A DNA stretch of 64,000 nt from Sipunculus nudus. Taxonomy: Eukaryota > Annelida > Sipuncula > Golfingiida > Sipunculidae. Made by a program: the position numbers and the translations under genes. The stretch is taken from contig CM049317.1 of NCBI GenBank assembly GCA_026874595.1, forward strand, positions 32,226,901 to 32,290,900, written 5' to 3'. The notes below the pieces were generated by a model. The model searched no databases and was not told where the DNA came from. It saw only the letters and a program-made list of their open reading frames with translations. This document shows, one piece after another, positions 45,305-56,949 of this stretch. How positions within the stretch are numbered: the stretch's first letter is position 1; every line of letters begins with the position of its first letter.

Positions 45305-46300
45305 GGTGGGAAGTTAAGCATGCCTATGTAAAGTAATCTGTCTGTGTTAAACTTTAAAAAAGAATACAAGCCTGAATTTCGCGAGTGCTTAGGAAATCAA
45401 ATGTAAAACAAATCACCGAAATATCGGGATCGAATTACTTAAAATAAATGAAAAGAAGTAGCTAACAGGAAATTTATGAATATAAGATCATTGTTATAAA
45501 CTCTAATACAAGGTTCACGTAGATTCCAGATTATTTTGTATTATCGAAGAAAAAGGATGCCAACTTTTGTTGTATATTATATGTATTAGTGTGAACATAT
45601 AAATTAGATTTTTATGGTATATGAATTTACACCTGAAGGGTTGTGTACACAAACAATAATACTCAATTCTCCAGGACTACCCGTATATGATATTCGAAAT
45701 CATTCCCCAGAATGATTTTCTCAAACTTAACATGGTATTAAGAAAGTGTCTTGTTTACGATTATACCCATCCTATAAGTACGCATATGTCAGGATTGTTT
45801 TCCGTGTATTTATTTTGTGTTGCCAGTGGCAAATTTTACTTTTGCCATATTACAAGGGTTATTTGAATCAAAATGAATTATGCCCCGGAATATTTCTTTT
45901 TATTTGAGAGATTATAACCGATTGTGTTCACTATAGAAAATGTTTAGCTGATTCAAGTTTATATACCACATGTATGGATGTGTGAATAACATGTCAGAAA
46001 AGTAAGATTCTCACAACCTGAATACAATTATGTCCAGAGTGGCCCTAATAGAGTATACTGTGCCAGCATGACCTATATGTGCTGTTCCTATTAGCAATGT
46101 CGCATGAACCCGGATAAATATGTGTTTCATATGGTAAGCTGATGAGGGATCATTCGCCACTAAACACGCGGAAGGTCACAAGGGTACAAACACAGGAATG
46201 TTGATGTCAATGCTGATAACATAGCATAAACTCTTACAGAGCAAACCAGTTGTATCTTCATTACAATAAAGATTGCCATTTACTAAATCCTGCCCCAAAA
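44610..46300. other. Intergenic with (AT)n tract
   Basis: An (AT)n tract occupies about 45255-45300. No gene or repeat recognised elsewhere. Confidence 0.5.
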
Positions 46301-46309
46301 TGAACATAT

Positions 46310-48340
46310 AAATTAATAACAAATAGAAGAACAAATCAGATAATCCTTTTAATCTTAAATGGATTAATCTGTCCAAAGATTCTATGAAAATACTTGGGAT
46401 ATTTTTCTCTTACAATATAAAACTGTCAAATGAACTAAATTTTTCAAGAAAACTGTTACAATTTAAAAGTGTACTGAAACTGTGGAAAAGTAGACAGTTA
46501 ACTGTATATGGGCGCTTGGAAGTAGTCAGAACCTTGGCCATCTCAAAAATATTATATGTATTGAATATGTTAGATCCACCACATGGTTTTATCAGAGAGG
46601 TCCAAGGTACGGTACACAGTTTTGTTTGGAAAGGAAAAAAAGCAAAAGTTAAATTTAGCACGGCAATTGGGCAGTACACTAATGGAGGTCTTAAATTACC
46701 AAGTGTCGAGGCTAGATACAAGACACAGCGTGTAATATGGGCATCTAATATACTGAATAAATTCGATGGAATGGCCAAAATGCTTCTTAATGCATTCTGT
46801 AGATCTATTGGTGGTTTGCAGTGTATTCATAAGGACTTTGAAATGAAATGTTTCCCAAATGTCTGTGCACCTTTCTATGCGTCTTGTTTTAAGGAATGGT
46901 TTCAGTTTTTAAAAAGTTCATATACAGGTATTGAGGATGTATCTAAACAATTTATATGGAACAACAGACATATCAAGGTGAATGAATGTTCAATATTCTA
47001 TAATGATTTATTCAGGAACAACATTAGGTGCGTGAAGGATTTACTAGATAGTAAAGGTTCATTTAAACGTGTAACACAGATAGCAAATGAGTGTTCAGGT
47101 GTTTCCAGGGATTTGGTGTGTTTCCAGTTGAACTGTATCATAAGTGCTATACCAAGTGACTGGAAAAGAAAAATCAGAGATGGCATTGAAAAAAATTCAG
47201 ATACTAGTACGGATGCATCTGTGACAACCCCAAAGAGCAAACATGTATATGAAAATATGATATCACTTATCTATCAAAGTCCTACTTGTTTAAAACATAT
47301 TTTCTGGGGTTGGTCATGTTGAGTGGCAGCTGGTATTTGATAATGTATATAAATGCACCAACGATACATATATGAGAGAATTTCAATTTAAAATCATTAA
47401 TAACTACCTACCTGTGAATAAGAATCTTTACAAGTGGAACTTGGTTGATTCACCAAGATGTAGCTATTGTTTTTTTCATAATGAGTCAATCGACCATCTA
47501 TTTTACTCTTGTTCGGTAGCAAAAAATCTTTATCTCAGAGTTCAGCAATGGATAGGGCAAGTGAACTATGTACTACCAGAATATACAAAATCTATCATAA
47601 TTTATGGTTACCTACCTGCATGTACAAAAACTTTGCTCACTAATACTATTTTGCTTATATTTAAATATGTACTATATTATAAGAGAGATGCTACAACTCC
47701 TCACCTGTTTGAGACTCTACGGCTGAAACTGAAAGATGTTCAAAATATTGAAGGTTATATAGCAAAACATAATGGGAAAACAGATCTGCATCTGCAGAAG
47801 TGGTCACCAATTATGCAACTTTTAACTTAATTCATATTTGATTGTCTACAATGTACAATTTATAATACACGGTCTTCTGTAAAGCTTTGTTTAATGTTTA
47901 ATGTTGTTCAGATATATGGATGCATTCATTTATGCCAGGCAATTACTACATCTTGCTAACACTGATATAAATGTGTCCTTGTCAATGTCATAATGTTTCA
48001 AGTGGTTATGCGCATGGAAAAACGATCAGTAGTTCGTTTAATTAATGATACTGGATCCAACCATAAGGCTGACGTAAGCAAGTGGTTTTCCCTCTCATCT
48101 CTTGCAGTGCTGAGGGACAAGCTTTGCCACCACCGGGTGTTTAGCTTTGCTGGTATGGGCCATGTTGGGTTTTCCATGAGCAAAGTTCAATATTCGATCA
48201 AACTGATTGTGTTTATTATATGTACAAATATGTATATGGTTTACATTTGTATGTAAATACTGTGTCACTGTGTATACTGTCATCATGTATATCGTTTGGT
48301 TAATAAAAAAAAAATAACAAAAATAAAATAATAAATAGAG
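46310..48340 (+). mobile_element. L1-Tx1-type LINE, 5'-truncated, 3' end with A-rich tail
   Basis: The copy covers the C-terminal third of ORF2 (about 46310-47830), a 3' UTR of about 470 bases, and an A-rich tail ending about 48340 (AATAAAAAAAAAAATAAC, then AAAATAAAATAATAAATA). Truncation at the 5' side and an A-rich 3' end are typical of target-primed reverse transcription. One frameshift near 47316 is the only obvious break, so it is one of the younger elements in the window. No target-site duplication was found. Confidence 0.8.
46330..47830 (+). pseudogene. L1-Tx1 ORF2 C-terminal region (RT thumb, linker, CCHC zinc finger)
   Basis: The frame opens (without its own start) at about 46330 with DNPFNLKWINLSKDSMKILG and runs to 47322. 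It contains SRQLTVYGRLEVVRTLAISK, the RT thumb motif, and HSFVWKGKKAKVKFS followed by NGGLKLPSVEARYKTQRV, a linker typical of L1-Tx1 proteins. After a one-base shift near 47316 the second frame (VEWQLVFDNVY, MREFQFKIINNYLPVNK, LYKWNLV) leads to CSYCFFHNESIDHLFYSC, a C-x2-C...H-x4-C zinc finger of the zf-RVT type. It ends LQKWSPIMQLLT. The protein would nick and copy DNA with its missing N-terminal endonuclease and palm. The two open stretches are 312 and 152 codons, the longest in the window. Confidence 0.85.
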
Positions 48341-48344
48341 TCCT

Positions 48345-49285
48345 TGACCATCTTCACGGTCAAACCAGGTACAATGATTATTAATTGATAAAAAAAACCT
48401 TTCAACTTTTTAGCATATTGAACTCATCAGATTTCATACCCATTTTCCAAAAAAATTACTAGGTGGAACATATAATTCTGAAACATTCCATATTTTTTAT
48501 CATACTTGAGAAACAAATCATTCCACCAGTAAGTAACTAAAATCTATGTGTTACAAAAATTTATTTAACTTTTACTTGTTCGAGTTTGGAAATGGTTGAC
48601 ATTTACCTTGATTCTCAAGGGCAAATCACCTCATTAGGTAAAATGGATATAACAGTAGATCTGGATCTTGGAAGCCTATATATGTCACGGTAAATGTGTA
48701 AAGTAAGTCAAGTTGTAAATTACCTGAAGTTTTAGTCAATATACAAATTGCTTGATTCAGACATTTTAAAAATTGACTGAAATATCAGCAAGTTCATTTG
48801 ACAAATTGACGGAATCGACATGAAATAGCCTTTTTTAACATGTCAAGTTAGTGTGAAATATACACTGTCTTTACCTGTTACTTTTGAGTAAACATTTTGC
48901 CTGTTTCTTTTTTCTAGGCTATATATGATAAATATTAATCAGATAATAAGACTAGAATTCACTTAATTATGAAGAGCTTCAAGAATCATATAGCTGGAAT
49001 ATGCAAAGGATTATAACATAGTTAAACATGCATACTATTTTACATCTCAAATGACTAAATATTTTATTATTAGACTCTTCTTCATTTAAATGTTCAAAAA
49101 TATGTAAAATTTAATATTTAGAACGGTTTGCTTGTATATAATACATTTATAACATATGCTTAGATAAGATGGAAAAGGAAGGGTTTAATTAGTAGTCAGC
49201 ACTTTTAATGAGAAAGCACATAAACGCAATTAGGAGGGGGCGGAGGACACCCCATAGGAGACCGCCGTATTACCCCCCTCCCCCC
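48345..49285. other. Intergenic, no gene seen
   Basis: AT-rich sequence, ending in a G- and C-rich stretch at about 49233-49290 that holds a GGCGG...CCGCC hairpin (49236-49264 area) and a 10-12-base C-run. Confidence 0.5.
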
Positions 49286-49290
49286 CCCCC

Positions 49291-49375
49291 AGCTGGAGAT
49301 CTCGGACCGTTAACAGCTCGGCCCACACAAAGTTGAACCATTTCACATCAGACCACTACGGTCTCAGACCAATGT
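49291..49375 (+). repeat. Inverted-repeat end with GGTCYGAGAT motifs, left
   Basis: 'ctggagatctcggaccgtt' and 'tcagaccactacggtctcagaccaa' occur here. The complement of 51395-51545 carries 'ctggagatctcagacc' and several 'atctcggaccac' units. Both sides are preceded by C-rich sequence. The spacing is about 2.1 kb. Confidence 0.55.
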
Positions 49376-49559
49376 AACATACATGTCCTGCCTGGTTAAA
49401 ATATCATGAAATAACCGAGGTTATGTTAACAATAAACATTGGGAATATTGAACACAGACGACCCACGCTTCTATATAGGTTAACAATATTATTTCGTCTG
49501 AGCCCGAATCAGATATTAAAAATTCCACTTGGACAAGTTAGGACTACGACATAGCTCTC

Positions 49560-49566
49560 TCTCTCC

Positions 49567-49635
<69 letters not shown>
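49560..49635. repeat. (TC)n-(AT)n compound microsatellite
   Basis: Short CTCTCT tract followed by alternating A/T, ending beside the Penelope-like terminal fragment. Confidence 0.9.
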
Positions 49636-49637
<2 letters not shown>

Positions 49638-49640
49638 TAT

Positions 49641-49733
49641 GTGTATAGTTTATACCTGAGGAGTGGACTGGCTGGCTAGCTGAACCCACGAAACAATACT
49701 GTAGTACATCATGAAATCAAGCTAAATATACAC
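49641..49733 (+). ncRNA. Type I hammerhead ribozyme motif, copy 2
   Basis: Core CTGAGGA (49656-49662), stem II GTGG/CCAC (49663-49666 with 49686-49689), GAAA (49690-49693). Stem III is minimal (AC with GT around a 6-base loop), and the predicted cleavage site follows GTA at 49703. Inner stem I pairs TAC (49653-49655) with GTA (49704-49706). Outer stem I pairs GTGTATA (49641-49647) with TATACAC (49727-49733). All conserved core bases are present, so this copy could be active. Confidence 0.78.
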
Positions 49734-49814
49734 ATAGTAAAATATTATTAATGCTCCTCATACGGAAGAGCACTTTCACTGTGATGTATTGTACCTTAAT
49801 GTATAATATTGATA

Positions 49815-49815
<1 letters not shown>
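49641..49815 (+). mobile_element. Penelope-like terminal fragment with hammerhead, between two (AT)n tracts
   Basis: After the ribozyme, the block 'attattaatgctcctcatacgg-aagagcactttcactgtgatgtattg' matches 22143-22201 beside the RT/GIY-YIG element. No RT or nuclease sequence is attached, so this is an isolated terminal region or a retrozyme-like unit. Confidence 0.7.

Positions 49816-49817
<2 letters not shown>

Positions 49818-49898
<81 letters not shown>
49818..49898. repeat. (AT)n microsatellite
   Basis: About 80 bases of alternating A/T with one TTAT interruption. Confidence 0.95.
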
Positions 49899-49899
<1 letters not shown>

Positions 49900-50485
49900 A
49901 CTCAGAAAACATATTATGCAGACACACTAAATCTATAAACGTTTGTTTTGAAATGCATGACACCATATTTTAACTGAAAGAACTGACAAAGTTTAATAGA
50001 TTTAATATATACAATATAGACAGAGGTATGAAAACCGAAATATGAAACATAAAAAAATCTACATCAACCAAACATGCATAATTGAGCATGTGTGAATCAA
50101 AGAATTGAAACAGCTATTACATTTCTAAGTCTACAATTTTACTACTGTACTAGATAAGATTCAATAGTGAAAACAGTTGTAGTTTCGATATATAAATAAA
50201 AGATAAATTTAAATGTGGGAAACGATTGACACCATACTTTAACTCAATGAACTGACATGGTTTATTAGAATTTAATATATAAAATATAAAAGGAGACACG
50301 AAAACAGAAATATCATCAAACGAACTAACAAAACAAATCACACTCTCATCGTATATTACAGAGTAAAAACGGTTGTAGTTAAGATATAAACATGAAACAA
50401 AAAAATAATTTGTAAAAAGTAGCCTATGCTATAATAATTATAGTATAAACATTTATTTTACATGGATTGTACAAATAGTTTTGTT
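49900..50485. other. AT-rich intergenic DNA, weak internal repetition
   Basis: The phrases 'actttaact-aa-gaactgacaa-gtttaatagatttaatatata' (about 49966-50010) and 'actttaactcaatgaactgacatggtttattagaatttaatatata' (about 50233-50280) recur 270 bases apart, so a small old tandem duplication is present. No gene. Confidence 0.5.
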
Positions 50486-50489
50486 CGTT

Positions 50490-51165
50490 CATTCTTTCAT
50501 TCATTATAATCTTTCTTTCATTCAATCTGTCTATCAATGATTCTGTCTATCATTTATTCTTTCTTCCATTCTTTCTTTCATTCATTCAATCTTTCATTCA
50601 TTCAATCTTTCTTTCATTCAATCTTTCTTTCATTCTGATCTTTCTTTTATTCAATTTTCTTTCATTCAATCCTTCATTCATTCAATCTTTCATTCATTCA
50701 ATCTTTCTTTCATTCAATCTTTCTTTCATTCTTATCTTTCTCTCATTCAATTTTCTTTCATTCAATCCTTCATTCATTCAATCTTTCATTCATTGTCTAT
50801 CATTCAATCTATCAATCAATCTTCCTTTCATTTATTCTATTATTCATTCAATTTTTCATTCATTCTGTCTTTCTTTCATTCAGTGTTTCATTCATTTAAT
50901 CTTTCTCTCATCCAATTTTTCTTTCATTCAATCTTTCATTCAATCTGTCTTTCTTTCATTCACTCTTTCATTAATTCAATCTTTCTCTCATTCAATCTTT
51001 CTTTCATTCAATCTCTCTTTCATTCAATCTTTCACTCATTCTGATATTTTTATTCCACCTGTCTATCATTCAATCTTTCTCTCATTAAATCTCTCATTCA
51101 ATCTTTCTTTCACTCACTCTTTCATTCATTCAATCTTTCATTCATTTTTTCCTTCTTCAATTCTT
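50490..51165 (+). repeat. Long CATT/CTTT-type satellite
   Basis: About 670 bases built from TTCATTCAATC, TTTCTTTC and TCATTCATT units, with a higher-order repeat (about 105 bp) visible between 50620 and 50800. The 83-codon frame across it is simple sequence (Phe/Ser/His/Ile-rich), not a gene. Confidence 0.9.
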
Positions 51166-51394
51166 TATCACACACATTCGAATACTTTATAGACAATCAA
51201 ATGCACAAAACTTAGAATTACATAAAAATTATGATTAAGACGATTTTTTAGGGAATGATTAATGATGGAGAGAATGAAAAAGAAAAAGAGGCAATGGTTA
51301 TGTGTAGAGAAAGCAAGGCTTTTTCTTGTTTTAACAATTAGCTTTAACATGGTTTGAAGACAGAACATAAACATTTGACAACGACATCATGAGT

Positions 51395-51545
51395 CCGATC
51401 GAGGCCTGAACGGGTCCGAAATAGTGGTCCGAGATGGTACGGAATGTGGTCCGAGATCGTCGACCCGGTGGTCTGAGATTGTACTAAGTGGTCCGACCTC
51501 GTATGGGTCCAGATGTAAAAGGTCTGAGATCTCCAGGGGCCAGTG
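51395..51545 (-). repeat. Inverted-repeat end with GGTCYGAGAT motifs, right
   Basis: Four or five imperfect units of 'gtggtccgagatngtac' (starting near 51424, 51446, 51467 and 51488) are followed by 'ggtctgagatctccagg'. It is the inverted counterpart of 49291-49375. The 66-codon frame through it is a by-product. Confidence 0.6.
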
Positions 51546-51879
51546 CCTTCCCCTCCATCCCACCCTATCTCATTTTGTCAAAAAAATTTCATTTCACCAT
51601 TATGGTTCTAATTTCTATAATTAAAATATGATTTATAAACAAAAAAATTAACAATATCCTCAGTTATTAACAAAGTTTAATCTTTTATATATAACCAAAA
51701 ATAAAATGATGACTGATAATATGATATGAGTCATTTATTTCAATGACATTGTGGAACTCGGGTAAAGAGAAAGATACTAAATAATAAAAGGCTGGCATTT
51801 GTTTTTGTAAACATCTCATATCATAATTTGAGCGGATAAGGTTCACTCCACCTTTTACCTGAAAATATTTATCTGGGAT

Positions 51880-52215
51880 AAATTTCCATGTGTGAGTATT
51901 TTCGGCATTTAACCTTTAACCCACATCACTCTTTGAGTTTCTAGATAATAATCCCTTCAGTAATATGTTTGTACATTTCTTCTAATGTTTGTTTCTTAAT
52001 TTCATAGTTTTTCTTGAATTCCTCAGAAGAATTTAAATTAAGGTTGTCCTCTAATTCTTTAATCTCAGTCGCTAATTTTGCCAGGTCCATTTTCGTCTTC
52101 TTCGTTTTAAGCTTAAATATTTAAGTAAAATTTCCCTATCCTTGTATTTTAGATACTCCCACTTTATCACTGGATTTTTTTACTTTATTTTCCTTTCCAT
52201 ACCGGGTATAGTTCC
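51880..52215 (-). pseudogene. L1-Tx1-type ORF2 remnant, region upstream of the RT palm
   Basis: Minus-strand frames give WEYLKYKDREILLKYLSLK and then KMDLAKLATEIKELEDNLN, SSEEFKKNYEIKKQTLEEMY, KHITEGIII. This Lys/Glu-rich, coiled stretch lies between endonuclease and RT in L1-Tx1 proteins. Frame changes and stops follow ('...SKSDVG'). It is on the strand opposite to the element at 46310 and is much older. Confidence 0.6.
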
Positions 52216-53097
52216 GTTAGATGTTTAACGTAGTCTGTGTCTTAAAACAAGGACACATTAAAGCACCAATGGCCTGGGCCATGCTTCTGGGATAAAGATT
52301 TAATTTTAAATAAATGACTCAATGATCTGATGACACACTATATAAGCTAACAAAGGGGGCAGGGGGTTATCAGTTACGTCAGTGCTAATGCGTGTTCAGT
52401 TGAATCAGGCTTGCCTCCACGAATGGATCTGTGTACACAGGTAGTACCCTTTATAAACGGACCTTTACAGATGCTGTGCTCAATGCTCATGTGCTGAACT
52501 CCCAGGCAAGGTAATTTTATGCTAGCGATGCTGGGCTTGCTCACTGCCAACAAGTTGAAATATGACTTTGGTGATAAGAGTATTGGTCATGCCAGATAAT
52601 CATTGGCAATATTTAAAAATGTTTTTGCTCTGAAATGATATCGACATTTTAGCCCGACAAAAGTAGAACACATACCCCCCCCCCCCTCCCCCTTAGAACT
52701 CTATGTTCAACCCCATAATTTTTTTTTTATTTTTTTTGCGAAAATTCCTACCTCTATTTTGTTAATGCTTCTTACACTACTTACACTATAAATGGTTCGT
52801 TTTCGCTGCCTTGGCTTGGTTGGCATCACGTCTATTGACTCCTTCAAAATTTATAGTCTAAAGAGACAACCGGGGCGGTGGTCGCAGACCACCTCAACCG
52901 TGTCTATATAATGACTATGGAAACTATATCCTAGTCCTAACACACCAACCATCCATAACCTACATGCAGTGTGATTAATTTATAACCAATAAGGTTCGGA
53001 TTTTTTTTTTCTGAATCACCAGGTATATTGTTGTATATATGTATAAATATTGTTTAAAATATGTTTATTTTTATGGCTCATACATTGTTTAATATGT

Positions 53098-53147
<50 letters not shown>

Positions 53148-53420
53148 ACATAGGAAATGTTACAAGGACAAGTTAATCCTTTTGTAGTCCTGATGTTATT
53201 ACCAACATTTTCTATTCATGTTTTCAGGAGAAAAAAAATATTATTTGAAATGCGATGAATTTCAACAAAACACGAAATGTGTGATGAGTCCTAGTTGATC
53301 GCCACACAGCATGACGTCTACATAAGGATTTGTGGTATGCAAGCGTCACATCTTTAGATTACGTCACATCGTACAGATTAGATGCACTAGAACACTAGTA
53401 TAAATAAAGCAATTATATGG
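52216..53420. other. Intergenic with (AT)n and a perfect hairpin
   Basis: Contains C-runs at about 52675-52690, a perfect 7-bp hairpin GGTGGTC-GCA-GACCACC at 52877-52893, and an (AT)n tract at about 53103-53142. No gene seen. Confidence 0.5.
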
Positions 53421-53423
53421 AAC

Positions 53424-53720
53424 TGGCACCTGTGGCTCAGGGGTTGAGCACAGGACTCAAAGCTCGAAAATCGTGAGTTCTAAGCCGAGGCGATGACATT
53501 TTGAACGGTCGGCCCAAGGTGAGCGCTCTGCAGGCTTTATGGGAAAGCAGTACCCGATGGGCGTGTTTCATTTATAGACGAGTGGGCCTTTAAGGGATTC
53601 CTTGTTAGTATGACCCAGGAACTGGGATGATTACACACCAAGAGTGCGCAGGTGCAGTAGTCACCGGACCTAAGATGAGAAGAAGCAATGTGATACTGCC
53701 CTGCCCTGTCACGTTGTAAA
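53424..53720 (+). mobile_element. tRNA-derived SINE, third type
   Basis: The head reads 'ggcacctgtggctcagggg' then 'ttgagcacaggactcaaag', with a GCTC/GAGC D stem and box A. A degenerate box B 'gtgagttctaagcc' lies at about 53473-53486. The anticodon-arm wording resembles a Met-type tRNA. The body of about 220 bases ends at 'cctgtcacgttgtaaaaaagg'. It differs from the SINEs at 9220 and 22262. Confidence 0.65.
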
Positions 53721-55285
53721 AAAGGACATTCTACAGATGTTCATATACTTAGAGTTAATCCAGCATTAAAAATGTAGATAGTATTCTCCAACAAGAAAAA
53801 TATATTTTATTTTTTCAAATACACTTATAGTAAAATAAACCAATATATATGTACCTTTTTTGTCATAACCATAATGTGCAGCTGCTCCCGTACAAATGTA
53901 ACAATGTACTCCATTAAGCCCTTATCGTAAAAAAATAGACGGAGTCCTGGGTTTGTTGCTGGTTTCTGCTAATAGGTTTACCTGCACGACTGTTCCCTCT
54001 TTACTAACAAAAGGACCGGTCTCATTCATACGTGTATCATTTATAACTGGCATCCCCACAGTACTCGTTAGGTCGCGTGGTCAAGTGATGGCATGGATAT
54101 AAGTAAGCCTATATTGAGATCCACTTTTATAACAGCACTTGATCCCGGTATTACGTCCGAATTATGCACTCGACACAGGTGAAGCACAGGAGACATCCGA
54201 ACGAGTGATTTAGTTCGATCGGCAGTAGCCTTACACATTGATACCTCGTCACGTCGTCAGGTTTCACTGACTGGCCACAGACAACTTTTTTTAAATAACT
54301 GTATACCGTTTACTTCGTACACGTCTCTCATAGCATTTATAACCGAAACAAGTGATGACAAAGGACTCCAGCGTTAAATTATCTGTCGCATCATCTGACT
54401 ACATATATTAATCTCCATGAGCATAGCTTAGGGGTATATCTTGAGATCTCTTCTTACAGTTTATTCCGACAGAGTCGAATAAAAGTATACTGATGGACTG
54501 TCCGTATTAACTACTGATTTACAAATCAAACAGCAGGTGCATTAGTATTTCCATATTTGGACTTCATACCATCGTAAGGGCATAATAGCCTTTTTTTTTA
54601 AATTAAGTGTACATCCAGAATCATGAAAGTAGGGCTAAGACACGTTTTATGCCGAACTGGAGAGTATGGGGATTCTTGCTTATCCGCCAACAGGTGAAAT
54701 GTAAACTTCATACGCGGATACTCCAAGTTGCGGGCCGTTTGAGGACCTCAGAAGCTAAGGCATTTGTAAGTAAACATCAATGCAAAGGACGAACTTCATG
54801 AGAACAATAGTGTGAATTGTCTGGAAATTCGAATGCTATTTGACCTTGAAGGACGTTTACAGTTTAAAAGACTGGTAGTGTTTTTTTAAGAAGAAAAAGA
54901 TGGCGCTCGAGCGCCGTAGTTGAGAAAGTCAGGGATCCCCGCCCTAGGCGCTCCTTCAGCAACGATAAAGATGATACCTAATTGAATGTTTAATTATTAT
55001 CTATTTACTATTAGGCCAAAAAATTAGGGGACAATCAGAGGAGATACAGATGAAAAAGGTTTTATAATAGCTAAGGTTTATAAATATTTAACTGGTTCAA
55101 GATAAGATCAAGCTGACTTCAAAAGCCTGCTTGCTTAGTGGATGTGATGTTAGAATCTTTCTACATAGGATGTGGAAGGATTATTTATAGAGGAGAAACG
55201 GATTTATTTTTGGCTATTGTATGCTCGTGGTCATTTGTTAAGATCTGTATTGAGTTTATATGTTTTATCATATTGTAAGTATTGA
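53721..55285. other. Intergenic; possible 3' UTR of the Jockey-like LINE at its right end
   Basis: No gene seen. A perfect 14-bp palindrome GGCGCTCGAGCGCC lies at 54902-54915. The last few hundred bases may be the 3' untranslated part of the minus-strand LINE that follows, but its end could not be located. Confidence 0.4.
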
Positions 55286-55301
55286 TGGATTGTTCTATCA
55301 T

Positions 55302-56949
55302 TTAGTCTTTAACAGTCGGTGTGTTTGGGTATGCTGTTAGTTCTGATGTTTTAGTGAACCTACTAACTCTTAAGGCTGCTCTGGGGGCTTTATTTTGTTG
55401 AAATTCTAGTTTATATAAGTGTGTCTTATCTGCACCTAAGAAAGCTATAGATCCGTATATGCCTATAGGGCGGATCCATTGTTTATATAGGTGTGCAGCT
55501 GTCTCCAGGTTAGGTCCGTCCTTCTTATAGCACACAGCCTTTAGAACATTAATCCTACTCTACATTTGTTGACTGATATGCTCTATGTGAGAGCGCTAAG
55601 TGTGTTTTTTTCTGTCAAAAATTACACCTTATAACCTGGCAGCATAAGACTCTTTTAAATTTTTACCTAATAGTTTTAAGGGTTCAAAATATTTTGGTTT
55701 TTACGTTTAACTAAACAAAACCGTTTGTGTTTTTGTTGGATTCAGTTTGATTCTCCAGGTGTTGCACCAGTTGCTTATGCGGTCGACCTAGGCTTGGACT
55801 GCGTCGCGTGAATAGGAAACGTTGGTACAAGTGGCCCAGATGGCTATGTCGTCAGCGTATTGTAAAACGCTGACCATTTGTCCCGTCTTCTGAAGGTGGT
55901 TAACATTCATGATGAAGAGTAAAGGGCTCATCACTGAGCCCTGGGGAGTCCCAGCTTCAAGCGTAAAAACCAAAATATTTTAAACCCTTATGATTAACCA
56001 TAAGGGATCTTTCTGTCAGGAATAAGGAGATTAATCTCACTAGATTATGTGGCAGATGGGATTTCATAACTTTTATGCGGAGAACGTCAGAACATACTGC
56101 ATCAAAGGCCTTTTCTAGGTCGAGAAATGTGGCTAAGGTGTGCTGTCTTCGTTTCATACCATTCATAATGGCCTGACTGAGCCGGTTTTTCGGTTTCGGT
56201 TTTTAAGGATTTTTTTCAAATAGCTTGCCGAGGCAGGGTAGCAAGCTGATAGGCCTGAAATTTGTCGGTTTGACAGTTGTCTTGCCAGGTTTTGGGATCA
56301 TGGTTACTAATGCAATTTTCCATTCAATCGGAAAATATCCCCATGAAATGCACAGCGTGTAAAGGTTTGCAATTCTCCCTAGACAGGGGTCTGGCATTTT
56401 CTATAGTATTTTGTAAGTGAGTTTGTCTAGACCAGGGGATGATTTGCCTTTGGATTTGGCAAGAGCCTGTTGAACTTTAAAAACTTCCACTGGTCTTACT
56501 GCTGCGTTATCGTCACTGTCTTCCGTAGTAGGGTTTTCTAGAGGATGAAACAATGTTTTATTTTCATCAATTATTTGTTTAGCTGTTCTTAAATAATCAT
56601 TCTTGAAGTCAGGGTTTGTCGGAGTCTTGTGTATTTGTTTAAAAGTATTCGCTAACAGATCTGCACGCCACTTTGCTGAAGCAGCAACTGTGCCGTCAGG
56701 GCGTATTAGGGGTTTAGCCTGTCCTGTATTTGGGTTTAATTTATAGTAAGAGAAACGTTTGAATTGTTTCCAGAATTCACCTGAGTTTGTTTTATGATAT
56801 AGACTGTAAATATAATCTGACCATTGAGATCGTTTTTGTGCCAAGAGAGCTCGATCTACTAACCTAAATACTCTATTAAACAAAGCTATGGCTTCCGTGG
56901 TAGGAGTGTGTTGTTGGTAGCGCCTGACTCGTCGCCTTAAGGCTACCAT
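55302..56949 (-). pseudogene. Jockey-like reverse transcriptase
   Basis: The best-kept frame (182 codons, 56401-56949) is the linker and fingers, ending KSKGKSSPGLDKLTYKIL ('K..S.G.D.....'). Next come ANLYTLCISWGYFPIEWK, MIPKPGKTTVKPTNFRPISL and LPCLGKLFEK (56203-56397), then DLEKAFDAVCSD (first palm Asp) and LISLFLTERS (55957-56166). LEAGTPQGSVMSPLLF and QYADDIAIWA (catalytic ADD) lie at 55788-55973. The C-terminus reads KAPRAALRVSRFTKTSELTAY (55302-55535), one residue group short of the usual 'R.+TGA...TP...L'. 'YFP..WK.A.V.MIPKPGK' is Jockey/I-group wording. Three or more frameshifts separate these pieces. Confidence 0.8.

Noticed and set aside
46124-46175. CTGATGA at about 46140 as a hammerhead core
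   Set aside because: It is followed by GGAAGG rather than a stem II and GAAA; no consistent stems.
50793-51044. 83-codon frame as a membrane protein
   Set aside because: It is a translation of the CATT/CTTT satellite; the Phe/Ser/His/Ile pattern follows from the repeat.
53460-53490. A functional tRNA gene in the SINE at 53424
   Set aside because: Acceptor stem and T-arm are not intact and the unit continues for 220 bases beyond the tRNA-like head, as in a SINE.
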